The notes below the pieces were generated by a model that was not told where the DNA came from, did not search any database, and saw only the letters and a program-made list of their open reading frames with translations. DNA of 64,000 bases from CAWKKW01 sp963850345 (GTDB lineage Bacteria > Acidobacteriota > Terriglobia > Terriglobales > Acidobacteriaceae), in the NCBI GenBank assembly GCA_963850345.1, contig CAWKKW010000005.1, positions 186,001 to 250,000 of the forward strand. The letters run 5' to 3'. Both the position numbers and the translations under genes were made by a program. Of the stretch, positions 25,230 through 34,549 are shown piece by piece (within the stretch, counting starts at the first letter, position 1; each line of letters starts with the position of its first letter).

Positions 25230-26692
25230 GATGATTGCGTAACAGCGCCGATTGCAAACGGCCATTCCTTCCGAAAGTAAGCCCGGGTGAAGTAGATGGC
25301 TGACCCGGAGAGGGCGATCCCCACCGCGAAGATCAACTCGCGCGAAGCATCCTTGCGCGAAAACAGCACGAACAGAAATCCAAGCAGCGCAAACAGCGGC
25401 GGCAGCGGATACAGCCAGATGCGGAATGGCCGCGGCAGTTCGGGCTTCTGTACACGCAGGATGATCACGCCCACCTGCTGCAAGACAAACTGCAGCACGA
25501 TGCGAATGGCCACAAGCGCGGAGATTACCTGCGCCAGGTTGAAGAAGCAAAACACCACCGTAACCGCGCCCAACGCAAGTAGCGAGATATGGGGGAAACG
25601 GTGACGCGGATGTAGCCGGCCAAATGCGCGGAAGTAGTTGCCATCGAGCGCCGCGGCATACGGCACGCGCGAGTAGCCCAGCAGCAGCGCAAATACAGAA
25701 GCGAAGGCTGTCCACATCACCAGCGCCGCAACCACCTGGCCGGCGGTGTTGCCGAAGGTTCGCTGCATCACGACAGCGACGACGGCATAATGTCCCTTGG
25801 CCTGAACGGCGGCTACGAGTTCCTGCCACGGGAGAACGCCAAGCACGCTGATGTTCATGAGCAGGTACAAGCCCGCCACGATGAGGATCGAGAGCAGCAC
25901 CGCGCGCGGAATGTTTCGTCCAGGATCGCGAATCTCCGCGCCCAGGAACGTGACGTTGTAGTAGCCCCAATAGTCGTACGTTGTGATGAGCGTGGCCGCG
26001 CCTAGCCCCTGGAAAAAGACCGTGTTCCACTCAAAGGCGTGCGGCGGAAACGTGAACGCCAACGCGGGATGAAAGTGAGTCAGCCCGGCAAACACAACCG
26101 CCCCGATCGTGAACAGGACTCCAGCCCAGAGCACCCACGCAAGCCGTGCAACGGTGCGCACGTTGCGATAGAGCAACCCCACCATAACCACACAGGTACC
26201 AGCCGCCAGCAGGCTGGTGTAGTGAATCGCGCCCAGCAGAGGTGTGCTTCCTGGTGGTGCGAGCGTGCCTGAGAGCGAGGGCCACAGGTAAGCGGCATAC
26301 TGCGCCAGCCCGATGCAGCCCGAGGCAATCGACAGAGGTGCGCTGAATCCAAGTTGCCAGACGTAGAGGAACGAGGCCCAGCGGCCCGCGCCTTCCGGTC
26401 CGTAGATCTCGCGCAGAAAGGCGTAAGACCCGCCTGCCTGCGGAAGCGCCGCGCCCAACTCGGCCCACACCATGCCATCGCACACCGCGATCAATGCGCC
26501 GAGCACCCAGCCCAGCATGGCTTGCGGACCGCCCATCGCCATGACCACCAGCGGCAGAGTGATGAAGGGCCCCACGCCGATCATGTTGATCATGTTCAGC
26601 GAGAGCGCGCTGCCCAGGCCCACCTGGCGAGTCAACCCAGGTGTCGCATCGGATGCTGAACTGTGCTTGGAACCGGGGTTGAGTGGCAACAT
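25217..26692 (-). CDS. APC-superfamily amino acid permease
   Basis: About 491 residues from the ATG at 26692; an in-frame start 29 codons upstream is less likely. It has ~12 hydrophobic helices. The first contains NMINMIGVGPFITLPLVVMAMGGP, the helix-break motif of APC transporters, and GAALPQAGGSYAFLREIYGPEG follows. It presumably imports or exchanges amino acids or amines with protons. Its stop overlaps the convergent hydratase gene by 13 bp. The 5' end faces the PIG-L gene in a divergent arrangement. Confidence 0.9.
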   Translation of the reverse strand: MLPLNPGSKHSSASDATPGLTRQVGLGSALSLNMINMIGVGPFITLPLVVMAMGGPQAMLGWVLGALIAVCDGMVWAELGAALPQAGGSYAFLREIYGPEGAGRWASFLYVWQLGFSAPLSIASGCIGLAQYAAYLWPSLSGTLAPPGSTPLLGAIHYTSLLAAGTCVVMVGLLYRNVRTVARLAWVLWAGVLFTIGAVVFAGLTHFHPALAFTFPPHAFEWNTVFFQGLGAATLITTYDYWGYYNVTFLGAEIRDPGRNIPRAVLLSILIVAGLYLLMNISVLGVLPWQELVAAVQAKGHYAVVAVVMQRTFGNTAGQVVAALVMWTAFASVFALLLGYSRVPYAAALDGNYFRAFGRLHPRHRFPHISLLALGAVTVVFCFFNLAQVISALVAIRIVLQFVLQQVGVIILRVQKPELPRPFRIWLYPLPPLFALLGFLFVLFSRKDASRELIFAVGIALSGSAIYFTRAYFRKEWPFAIGAVTQSSHSK

Positions 26693-26852
26693 GAAGGGCA
26701 GTTTGGTCTCCGAGCACAATCGGCAAGCGCTACGACGCAGCCGCTCTCCGGTTCGCTCCCGGCTGCGTGGATTGTACACTGGCTTTAAGCGTCATTTTAG
26801 AACTCCGCACTCGAGCGCCGACTCCGCCGCCGCTCTTGTGCCATGGACAGGA

Positions 26853-29717
26853 ATGATCATTTCTCAGTCGACCGGCACCACCCGATCCCTTGCTTCCCTA
26901 CTTCGGCGCTGCACAGCTTTCACTGCGATGGCCGCGTGCTGTCTCGCTGGCGCGCAAACTCTGCCCTATGCCACCACTCTGGGCCCGGCAGTCGATGCGC
27001 AACCGCTCGCCGAAGATCGAGGCGCCGCCGGCCTGTGGCAAACGCTGAACAAGCTGCGAACGTGGGCCAGCCTGATGACCATCGTCGCGCATCCAGATGA
27101 CGAAGACGGCGGCATGCTCACCTATGAGTCGCGCGGCTCCGGAGTGCGCACCGCGCTGATGACGCTGACCCGCGGAGAGGGCGGACAGAACGCCATGTCC
27201 GGCGAGTCGTTCGACGCACTCGGCTTGTTACGCACCAACGAAGTCCTTCGCGCCGACTCGTACTATGGCGCGGAGCAGTACTGGTCACGCGTGGCCGATT
27301 ACGGCTTCTCCAAAACCATTGAGGAAGCCTTCGCACGCTGGGGTCACGACCGCGTGCTTTACGACGTGGTCCGCGCTGTGCGCATGAACCGGCCCCTGGT
27401 GCTCACCTCCACCTTCGTCGGCGGCATCACGGATGGCCACGGCCATCACCAGGTTTCAGGCGAGATGGCGCAGGAAGCGTTCACCGCTGCCGGCGATCCG
27501 AACGTCTTTCCCGACCAGATCAAGGCTGGCCTACGCCCCTGGTCTCCGCTCAAAGCGTATGCACGCGTCCCCACTTTCTCAATCTCCAGTCAGGGCATGT
27601 TCGATTACGCGACTGGCAAGTGGGCGCCGGTCCGCTTCTACAACTACGTCGATAAGCAGTGGACGGAACGTGCACCGACTACCACGCTCCAGATTCCCGA
27701 GGGCGACTTCGATCCCGTGCTGGGTCGCTCCTACATTCAAATTTCGCGGCAGGGTTGGGGCGAGCAGAAGTCGCAGAATGGCGGCGGCAATCCTCCGCTC
27801 GCCGGACCATCGAATACGCCGTATCACCGCTACGGCTCGCGGGTTGCAGCCAAGGACGAGGAAGCTTCCTTCTTCGACGGCATCGATGTCTCGCTGGTTG
27901 GAATTGCACAGCTTGCGCATGGCGACAACGCCTTCCTGGTCACCGGTCTGAAAGAGATCTCGCAGCACGTGAACAAGGCCATGACGGGATTTTCTCCCGG
28001 CAATCCGGAGAGGATTGCGCCGGAGTTGCGAGACGGCTATCGCGCCACACAGAAGCTGATCGAGCAGGTCGATGCCAGTTCTCTCAATGCGGACGACAAG
28101 GCAAATGTCGATCACGAGTTACAAATCAAGCTAGTGCAGTTCAACACGGCGCTCGCGCAGGCACTGGGCCTGGAAGTGAGAGCCATGCTAACGCCCAAGC
28201 CTGCTGCCGGCACAAACGGCGGCTTACCGCTCAGCGCCGAAGATACGGCAACGGCTGTCATTCCGGGCTCAGATGTGAATGTGCGGCTGCACGTATTCAG
28301 CGCCAGTGGTTGGGCGTCGGCCTCGCAGGTGCAGCTGGCAAAGACCTGGCTTAAGGCGAATGACGAGACGAATTGGCAGATTTCGCGGCTCGCTTCGCCG
28401 GGCATCGATGATCCTGCGACCAACGCCGGCGATGTCTTGTTTGGAGTTGCAGTGCCACACAGCGCCTCGCTGACCAAGCCTTACTTCTCGCGCCCCAACA
28501 CCGAGCAGGCCTACTACGACGTCAACGATCCGCGTTGGCTCAACCAGTCGTTCGCTGCGTATCCTCTGGAGGGCTGGGCCGAGTTCCATTACGGCGGCGT
28601 TCCAATCCGCATCGGCCAGGTGGTGCAGACCGTGCATCGCGTGCGTGGACCCGGAGCGGTCTTTGAGCCGCTGGTCGTTGCGCCGGGGCTCTCCGTGACC
28701 TTGGATTCCTCCGCGGGCGTGGTGCCGCTCGGCAGCAAGGATTTCCCGCTCGAGGTGAAGGTCCACTGCAATATCGAAGGCAACAATCAAGGCACACTGA
28801 AGCTCGATCTGCCACAAGGCTGGACGGCCGAGCCGCAACAGGCGGAGTTCCACCTGAGAGGCGGCGAAGACACTACCATTCAATTTCGAATTGACGCTAG
28901 ATCGGTTGCCGCCCAGAGTTACACCTTGCAAGCGGTCGCCAAGACCGGCAATTACGAATACCGCGAGGGCTACCAGATCGTAGGCTACCCGGGTGTTCGG
29001 CCCTACTACCTCTACCATCCTGCGACCTATCGAGTGCGCGGCATCGACGTAAAGGTTGCGCCCGGTCTGAACGTCGGTTACGTGATGGGCACCGGCGACG
29101 AAGTGCCGCAGGCTCTTGAAGAGCTCGGCGTGCTCCCCCACCTGCTGAGCGCCGACGAAGTTCTCTCCGGAGACCTGAGCAGATACGACGCGATCCTGCT
29201 TGGCATTCGCGCCTACGCAGCCCGCCCGGAGCTTGCGCAGGCGAACGGAAGGCTGCTCGACTATGTTCGTAATGGCGGCTGCGTCATCGTTCAATACAAC
29301 TCCGGCGAGTACGACCACGACTACGGCCCGTATCCTTACGTACTCGGCCACAATCCGGAGAAGGTGGTCGACGAAGCGGCGCCAGTCACGTTGCTCGACC
29401 CCAACCATGCTCTCTTCACCTACCCCAACCACCTTACCCAGGCGGATTTCGACGGATGGGTCGAAGAGCGCGGGCACTCATTCATGGAGAAGTGGGACAG
29501 CCACTATGCTGCACTCACCGAGACACATGATCCCGGACAGGATCCGCAGCGCGGCGGCCTGCTCTATGCGCGTCATGGCAAAGGCGTGTACATCTATGCC
29601 GGACTCGCACTCTACCGGCAGTTGCCGGAGGCCGTGCCGGGAGCCTATCGGATCCTTGCAAATCTGATCAGCGCGGGCAAAGCGGAATCCCAGGCCAAAG
29701 CGGAATCTCGTCAATGA
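26853..29717 (+). CDS. Large secreted PIG-L family deacetylase with C-terminal GATase-like domain
   Basis: 954 residues from the ATG at 26853 (AGGA just before it). The signal peptide is ~1-34. The PIG-L/LmbE deacetylase domain (~65-330) carries AHPDDE (79-84), RGEGGQN and GHGHHQVSGEMAQEA, the zinc-ligand motifs for removing N-acetyl from GlcNAc-type substrates. The middle (~560-740) is beta-rich, probably NPCBM/immunoglobulin-like (LSVTLDSSAGVVPLGS; QFRIDARSVA). The C-terminal ~200 residues (GTGDEVPQALEELGV; YDAILLGIRAYAARPEL; GGCVIVQYNSGEYD) look like a ThuA/glutamine-amidotransferase-like fold. It may act on cell-surface or extracellular glycans. It ends at a clear terminator. Confidence 0.87.
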   Translation: MIISQSTGTTRSLASLLRRCTAFTAMAACCLAGAQTLPYATTLGPAVDAQPLAEDRGAAGLWQTLNKLRTWASLMTIVAHPDDEDGGMLTYESRGSGVRTALMTLTRGEGGQNAMSGESFDALGLLRTNEVLRADSYYGAEQYWSRVADYGFSKTIEEAFARWGHDRVLYDVVRAVRMNRPLVLTSTFVGGITDGHGHHQVSGEMAQEAFTAAGDPNVFPDQIKAGLRPWSPLKAYARVPTFSISSQGMFDYATGKWAPVRFYNYVDKQWTERAPTTTLQIPEGDFDPVLGRSYIQISRQGWGEQKSQNGGGNPPLAGPSNTPYHRYGSRVAAKDEEASFFDGIDVSLVGIAQLAHGDNAFLVTGLKEISQHVNKAMTGFSPGNPERIAPELRDGYRATQKLIEQVDASSLNADDKANVDHELQIKLVQFNTALAQALGLEVRAMLTPKPAAGTNGGLPLSAEDTATAVIPGSDVNVRLHVFSASGWASASQVQLAKTWLKANDETNWQISRLASPGIDDPATNAGDVLFGVAVPHSASLTKPYFSRPNTEQAYYDVNDPRWLNQSFAAYPLEGWAEFHYGGVPIRIGQVVQTVHRVRGPGAVFEPLVVAPGLSVTLDSSAGVVPLGSKDFPLEVKVHCNIEGNNQGTLKLDLPQGWTAEPQQAEFHLRGGEDTTIQFRIDARSVAAQSYTLQAVAKTGNYEYREGYQIVGYPGVRPYYLYHPATYRVRGIDVKVAPGLNVGYVMGTGDEVPQALEELGVLPHLLSADEVLSGDLSRYDAILLGIRAYAARPELAQANGRLLDYVRNGGCVIVQYNSGEYDHDYGPYPYVLGHNPEKVVDEAAPVTLLDPNHALFTYPNHLTQADFDGWVEERGHSFMEKWDSHYAALTETHDPGQDPQRGGLLYARHGKGVYIYAGLALYRQLPEAVPGAYRILANLISAGKAESQAKAESRQ

Positions 29718-29809
29718 ACGACCGACGTTCCGGACTAGCACGCATCGCGCCGTTCAGGCCGCAGCTACTCCGCCTGCCGGCGTGGAAATTGTAACCGCGC
29801 GCGCCGACA

Positions 29810-29840
29810 AACCAGAGAAAACAAAGTACTTTCTCTGGTT
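29810..29840 (+). terminator. Terminator-like hairpin after the PIG-L gene
   Basis: Perfect 11-bp stem AACCAGAGAAA (29810-29820) / TTTCTCTGGTT (29830-29840) with a 9-nt loop. The rest of the 316-bp gap up to the porin (29841-30033) shows no other recognisable element. Confidence 0.7.
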
Positions 29841-30033
29841 ATTCATCATGCATTCTCCATATTTTCACACATCCCTGCCAACCTGACTGTAGTAACGAAG
29901 GCCTGTGTCCAGGGACCAGTGTGCACAGTGAAATCGGGAATGCATTCGCCAGGTGAAAAGCAAACCGGGACAGGCTGGAAATCATTCGCATCGTCATCAT
30001 CTGTACTTCGCTATTCCATCCAAGAGAGGCCAA

Positions 30034-31812
30034 ATGAAAACGAATCTGAAGGCGCTGGCGGGATTGGTGCTGATTTCGGCGCTCGCCGCCGGACAAGCTC
30101 AAACCGTAGCGAGCGGAACAACCAGTTCCTCCTCCAAGAAAACCACCGCGCGTAAGCATGCGCGGGCAAAGAAACCGGCCGGTCCGTCGGTCGAAACACA
30201 AATTGAAGGACTGCGTCAGGAATTCAATTCCCAGATCCAATCGTTGAAGCAGCAGCTCTCTGATCGCGATGCGCAACTCCAATCCGCGCAGCAGGCAGCA
30301 GCAGCGGCGCAGGCGGCAGCGCAACAGGCGCAGCAGGCGGCCCAGACGAACCAGCAGGCGCTTACTGAAAACACCACCGCGGTCACCAGCCTGCAAAGCG
30401 CCGTCGGCGATATGAAGACCAACACCGCCACCATTGTTTCGAGCATGCAGGACGACCAGAAGGCGACCCGGGCAGCTATTGAGAATCCCACCGCGCTTCA
30501 CTATAAGGGCATTACGCTCTCCCCCGCTGGCAGCTTCATTGAAGCAGCCACCGTGTATCGCAGTGCAGCCACTGGCGGCGGCATCAACACACCCTTCACC
30601 GGCATTCCCCTCGAACACTCGGACGCTGGTCACCTCAGCGAGTTCTTCGGCTCCGCACGTCAGTCCCGCGTGGCGTTGAAGGCCGTGGGCAAGCTCGATA
30701 ACATGACGCTGACCGGCTACTACGAAGCAGATTGGCTGGGCACCGGCATCACCTCCAACAACAACCAGAGCAACAGCTACGTGCTGCGCCAACGGCAGAT
30801 CTGGGCCCAGGCCGCAATGGCCAAAGGCTGGACCATCACTACCGGACAGATGTGGTCGCTCGCCACGGAAACTACGCAGGGCCTTTCAAACGGCACCGAA
30901 ATCCTCCCCAGCACCATTGATCCGCAATACACTGCGGGCTTCACCTGGGAGCGTCAGTACGGCTTCCGCGTCAGCAAGGATTTCGGCAAGAAGATGTTCA
31001 TTGGTCTGTCGGCGGAAAACCCGCAGACGCTTACCGGTGGCAGCAATCCCACCAATCAGACGCTGGGCGGCCCCGGTGTGGGCGGCGGTCTCTATAACTT
31101 GAACGCCAACTACTCCTTCAACGTGGCTCCAGACTTCGTCTTCAAAGCGGCGTTTGAACCAGGTTGGGGACACTGGGAAGTGTTTGGTGTAGGCCGCTTC
31201 TTCCGCAACCGCGTCTACTCAGCTCCGATTCCCTATAACGACACCACGGTGGGCGGCGGCATCGGCGGCGGCTTCCGCGTGCCCCTCGCGCAGAAGAAGC
31301 TCACCGTTGGCCTGAAGGGTCTCTACGGCGACGGTACTGGACGCTACGGCGATGCGACCATTGCCGACATCACCTTCCGTCCCGACGGGCAGATCGCTGT
31401 GCTGCACAACTTCTCGGCTCTCGCGACAATCGAAGCGAATCCTACCAAGCGCCTGAACCTGTATCTGAACTATGGTGGCGACTATGTGGGCCGCCGCACG
31501 TTTGGCAGCTCGGGCTACGGCTCGCGCTCTGCCAACATGAGCGGCTGCAATGCGGAAGCGGCTCCTGGCGGCGCGTTCCTTCCAGGCACTACTGGCACCT
31601 GCGCAGGCAACAACAAGGATGTGCAGGAGATCACGGCCGGCTACTGGTACAACTTCTACAACGGACCCAAGGGTCGCCTGCGTCAAGGCATCCAGTACAG
31701 CCACTTTGAGCGGGATCTCTGGTCCGGCGCGGGTGGCATCACCAATCCCAGTAACGGAGCCAAGGGTATCGACGACGCCTTCTGGACCTCGTTCCGCTAC
31801 TACTTGCCGTAG
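30034..31812 (+). CDS. Outer-membrane porin with periplasmic coiled coil
   Basis: 592 residues from the ATG at 30034 (ribosome site AAGAGAGG). The signal peptide is ~1-24. A basic Ser/Lys stretch (~28-52) precedes a coiled coil of ~90 residues (GLRQEFNSQIQSLKQQLSDR; Gln/Ala heptads). From ~165 on, alternating beta strands run to the end, closing with the aromatic terminus FRYYLP typical of BAM-assembled barrels. Two cysteines (CNAEAAPGG...TGTCAG) may form an external loop disulfide. It is probably a trimeric general or substrate-specific porin; the coiled coil may bind the cell wall. Confidence 0.85.
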   Translation: MKTNLKALAGLVLISALAAGQAQTVASGTTSSSSKKTTARKHARAKKPAGPSVETQIEGLRQEFNSQIQSLKQQLSDRDAQLQSAQQAAAAAQAAAQQAQQAAQTNQQALTENTTAVTSLQSAVGDMKTNTATIVSSMQDDQKATRAAIENPTALHYKGITLSPAGSFIEAATVYRSAATGGGINTPFTGIPLEHSDAGHLSEFFGSARQSRVALKAVGKLDNMTLTGYYEADWLGTGITSNNNQSNSYVLRQRQIWAQAAMAKGWTITTGQMWSLATETTQGLSNGTEILPSTIDPQYTAGFTWERQYGFRVSKDFGKKMFIGLSAENPQTLTGGSNPTNQTLGGPGVGGGLYNLNANYSFNVAPDFVFKAAFEPGWGHWEVFGVGRFFRNRVYSAPIPYNDTTVGGGIGGGFRVPLAQKKLTVGLKGLYGDGTGRYGDATIADITFRPDGQIAVLHNFSALATIEANPTKRLNLYLNYGGDYVGRRTFGSSGYGSRSANMSGCNAEAAPGGAFLPGTTGTCAGNNKDVQEITAGYWYNFYNGPKGRLRQGIQYSHFERDLWSGAGGITNPSNGAKGIDDAFWTSFRYYLP

Positions 31813-31821
31813 AGCAGTTGT

Positions 31822-31867
31822 GCAAGAAAAGAGGGCATCCGGAATATCGGATGCCCTCTTTTCTTGC
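31822..31867. terminator. Long bidirectional terminator
   Basis: Twenty-base-pair perfect stem (31822-31841 against 31848-31867) with a 6-nt loop GAATAT; the arms contain AGAGGGCATCCG / CGGATGCCCTCT flanked by A and T tracts. It lies between the convergent porin and dUTPase genes and can serve both. Confidence 0.93.
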
Positions 31868-31911
31868 TGCTGACTTTTCGAACGAACTTCACAGGACGAC
31901 ACGCTTATTAT

Positions 31912-32406
31912 TCAGCGGCCGCTCGAACCGAATCCCTTTATATCCCGATCGGAAGAGGACAGCTCGTCCGTGATCACCACTTCGCCATCCGTCATCGACC
32001 GGAACGGAGATAACTGGATGATCTTGTCGCCCTTGTGAATCGCGATGCTCACATCGTCGCGTTCCAGCGAGACATCGATCACCTGGCCTTCGCTGTTCTT
32101 CTCCACACGAAGGCGGCACTCGGGCTGGTTGACATTGATGAGGCATACCAGGATTTCGCCTCGATATCCTGCATCGATGCGTCCGCCCGCGTAAGTAATT
32201 CCCTTGCTCGCCATAGAAGAACGGTCGCCCAGGACAAAGCCAAATCCGGGAGGGCCCTCCAGCGCGATGCCGGTGCGCACCTTCACCGGTCGGCCCGGAG
32301 GAAGGATCACATCTTCTATGGAGTACAAATCGTAACCGATGTCGCTACCTGCGTATGCCACGGTCGGCATGCGCGCATCCGGGTGCAATAACTTCACTTT
32401 CAGCAT
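31912..32406 (-). CDS. dut: dUTP diphosphatase
   Basis: 164 residues of the trimeric dUTPase family. Motifs in order: AGSDIGYDLYS (~19-29), GDRSSMASKGI (~60-70), GRIDAGYRGEI (uracil/catalytic aspartate, ~75-85), GDKIIQL (~125-131) and the C-terminal arm RDIKGFGSSGR. A ~20-residue insertion (LRVEKNSEGQVIDVSLERDD) before motif 4 is longer than in E. coli Dut and recalls Dcd/DUT bifunctional relatives, so dCTP deaminase activity cannot be fully excluded. The 85-aa basic protein gene lies 20 bp upstream. Confidence 0.88.
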   Translation of the reverse strand: MLKVKLLHPDARMPTVAYAGSDIGYDLYSIEDVILPPGRPVKVRTGIALEGPPGFGFVLGDRSSMASKGITYAGGRIDAGYRGEILVCLINVNQPECRLRVEKNSEGQVIDVSLERDDVSIAIHKGDKIIQLSPFRSMTDGEVVITDELSSSDRDIKGFGSSGR

Positions 32407-32426
32407 GCTCGATTGAGCGCGCCCAC

Positions 32427-32684
32427 TTACTTCTTCGCAGCAGCTGCGGTTTCCCTGCGCTGCTTCGCCCAGCGACGCTTCTGCGCCTGCGCGATGCGGT
32501 TGCGAGCTTCCTCACTGAGCACGCGTTTCTTCCGGCCTGGTGTGGCTGCAGCCCTTCCTCCCGCCTTTACTCCCGCCTTCGCGGCGAGCGCTTTGTAGCC
32601 GTTGGTGCTGTTCAGTAAGTCGCGAACGCGCTCTAATCTGGACAACTCTTCATCTATTTGCGCAATGATTGCTTCTCTGTTCAT
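32427..32684 (-). CDS. Small basic, histone-like hypothetical protein
   Basis: 85 residues. The N-terminal half is a helix/coiled coil (REAIIAQIDEELSRLERVRDLL), the middle is Ala/Gly/Lys-rich, and the C-terminal part is KKRVLSEEARNRIAQAQKRRWAKQRR, a strongly basic helix common in small acidobacterial proteins of unknown function. It may bind nucleic acid (inference from charge). It is upstream of dut in the same direction with a 20-bp gap, so probably co-transcribed. Confidence 0.75.
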   Translation of the reverse strand: MNREAIIAQIDEELSRLERVRDLLNSTNGYKALAAKAGVKAGGRAAATPGRKKRVLSEEARNRIAQAQKRRWAKQRRETAAAAKK

Positions 32685-33146
32685 TCGTCTCTCGTCTTCC
32701 TAATGATCTCGGCTGCACCTTCAGCTTCTATGCCGAAGTGCCTCGGATGTTCTTATAAGTGAGCTGATAAATGTTCTGGGTTTCCGCAGATCCAATCTAG
32801 CTCGTGCTCTAACCATTATTGTATCTTAGGCTGCTCGGTACATCAGGCGCTGCGAACAAAACCTGAGCGCTCCACTCACCTTTGATAGAGCACACATCCT
32901 GCATGTGAGACTTGGTCTGCTGTCGAACGTGGTTCTTCTGTGAACTACACTGTCAAGTCGAGGATAGATTCTGTCTCTGTCTGTATATCTTGGAACCCGC
33001 GTGAGTTGCTTACATCTCGACCTGTACTCAATGCGGTTCTTCCTTGGCTCGAGTCGCATCGATACAGGTGCCGCACTAACACTTTGAAACAATCCTGTAA
33101 CCACGAGTGGTGTGCAGCGTCAGATAGTGTTCCGCGGAGGTGCGCA
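32685..33146. other. Gene-free 462-bp intergenic region, lower GC
   Basis: No ORF here has coding character. The DNA is clearly less GC-rich than its surroundings. A GGAACC at 32992-32997 with ATCTCG about 16 nt downstream resembles an ECF sigma -35/-10 pair pointing at the thioredoxin/sigma genes; that is only a suggestion. Confidence 0.5.
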
Positions 33147-33608
33147 ATGATTCGAAAAAGGTTCGGCTTGATCCTCTATGGGGTGCTGCTCGGTTCGCTG
33201 AGCCTGCCCGCATTCTCGGCCGACAACCTGCGGCTCAATCCCAAGCTCGACTTCAGCTCCGATAGCCAGGATGGCCCGCTGATCACCGGCGATAACATGC
33301 GCGATGGATTGGCTGCCGACAAGCCGAACTACATCATCTTCTTTCAGGAAGGCTGCTTCAACTCCAAGCACCAGGCCCAGCGCACCGTGGAGCTCTATGA
33401 GAGATACAAACAGCGCGTGCACTTCGTGATCGTCGACCTGGACCGGAACCCCTCGCCAGAGCAACAGGAGCTAGCGCGTAAGTATTATCGGAACTACATT
33501 CCCCATGTGACCGTACTCGATGCGCATGGAAAAGCTTTGTACAACCAGGCTGGCGAAGTGGAAGTCTCTCGCATCTCCGCCCTGTTCGACCAGGCACTGG
33601 CTAATTAG
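33147..33608 (+). CDS. Exported thioredoxin-fold protein with a single cysteine
   Basis: 153 residues from the ATG at 33147 with GGAGG 6 nt upstream. The signal peptide is ~1-25 (LILYGVLLGSLSLPAFSA). The thioredoxin-like fold shows as YIIFFQEGCFNSKHQAQ (~63-79), VHFVIVDLDRN, YIPHVTVLDAHGKAL (cis-Pro region) and a C-terminal helix. The usual CxxC is CFNS, so only one active-site cysteine remains. It precedes an ECF sigma gene by 9 bp and probably shares its transcript. Confidence 0.8.
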   Translation: MIRKRFGLILYGVLLGSLSLPAFSADNLRLNPKLDFSSDSQDGPLITGDNMRDGLAADKPNYIIFFQEGCFNSKHQAQRTVELYERYKQRVHFVIVDLDRNPSPEQQELARKYYRNYIPHVTVLDAHGKALYNQAGEVEVSRISALFDQALAN

Positions 33609-33617
33609 ACGAGGACC

Positions 33618-34259
33618 TTGAAGCTGCCGACGACTATGCGAATGGATGCCTCTCAGGAAGCCGAGATCATCGTGCGCATTTGCGCCGGAGAGAAGGAGTT
33701 ATTTCACACGCTCATTCTTCCTTACGAGCGGACTGTGTATCTCACGGCACTCTCTCTGCTGAAGAGCGAAGCCGAGGCCGAAGATGCGGCCCAGGATGCC
33801 ATCGTAAAGGCCTTTCGCTATCTCAACACCTTCCGCTCCGACTCGCGCTTCAGCACCTGGCTCATCTCGATCACGCTCAACGAAGCAAGAAGCCGGCTAC
33901 GTCAGGCAGCTCGCGTGCCTATCGAATCGCTGGATGCTGACGAACACGAAGGCGATTTCACTCCGGCGCTGCTCACCGATTGGCGTGAGATTCCCTCAGA
34001 AGCTTTGGAGCGCCGCGAGTTACAAGCGCTGCTGCGCGCTGCCGTGCAAGAGTTGCCACTTATCTACCGCGAGGTGTTTACGCTTCGCGATCTGGAAGAG
34101 CGAAATCCGGACGAAACGGCTGCGCTCTTGAACATCACAGTCAACCTGGTGAAGGTCCGGCTGCATCGAGCAAGAATGATGTTGCAGAAGCGACTCGTGC
34201 CAATACTAAAATCTGCCGCACCTCGCCGGGGCATTCTAGGGAGGAGATCATGGAGCTGA
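33618..34259 (+). CDS. ECF-type RNA polymerase sigma factor
   Basis: 213 residues. Region 2 covers ~25-95 (LYERTVYLTALSLLKSEAEAEDAAQDAIVKAF; RFSTWLISITLNEARSRLR), and region 4 covers ~140-195 (LPLIYREVFTLRDLEERNPDETAALLNITVNLVKVRLHRAR). The start is a TTG at 33618 with GAGGA in position; an ATG at 33636 is the alternative. The anti-sigma gene overlaps its 3' end by 10 bp. The signal it answers is unknown; the exported thioredoxin-like neighbour hints at envelope or redox stress. Confidence 0.92.
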   Translation: MKLPTTMRMDASQEAEIIVRICAGEKELFHTLILPYERTVYLTALSLLKSEAEAEDAAQDAIVKAFRYLNTFRSDSRFSTWLISITLNEARSRLRQAARVPIESLDADEHEGDFTPALLTDWREIPSEALERRELQALLRAAVQELPLIYREVFTLRDLEERNPDETAALLNITVNLVKVRLHRARMMLQKRLVPILKSAAPRRGILGRRSWS

Positions 34260-34492
34260 ACTGCAAACATGTTTGGCGCTATATCTCCGACTACCTCGAC
34301 GGCACGGTCTCGCCGGAGCTTCGTCTCGAGATAGAGCTTCACCTGGAACACTGCGAGCTGTGTTCTGCGATTCTCGACTCGACGCGCAACATTCTTATCC
34401 TGACGGCGGACGATCGCACCTTTGAATTACCGGTTGGCTTCAGCGAACGCCTTCATGCTCGGCTCGAAGCGGAAATGCAATCGCCCGAGTGA
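34250..34492 (+). CDS. Zinc-finger anti-sigma factor
   Basis: 80 residues. The zf-HC2 type ZAS motif is visible: C5, then H-x3-C-x2-C in LHLEHCELC (~31-39). No transmembrane helix follows, so it is a soluble anti-sigma factor. The ribosome site GGGAGGAG lies inside the sigma gene, and the start overlaps that gene by 10 bp, so the two are coupled. Confidence 0.88.
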   Translation: MELNCKHVWRYISDYLDGTVSPELRLEIELHLEHCELCSAILDSTRNILILTADDRTFELPVGFSERLHARLEAEMQSPE

Positions 34493-34549
34493 CACACCGG
34501 TGGTTCGCTTGGAAGGCGGGCGTGTCCGCAAGGAAAGAGCCGGAGTCTG

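Noticed and set aside
28269..29477. Minus-strand ORF of 402 codons inside the PIG-L gene
   Set aside because: Mirror frame of a well-supported gene; no ribosome site or domain pattern.
32826..33104. Minus-strand ORF of 92 codons in the low-GC gap
   Set aside because: No ribosome site, Arg/Ser-rich random composition, no family.
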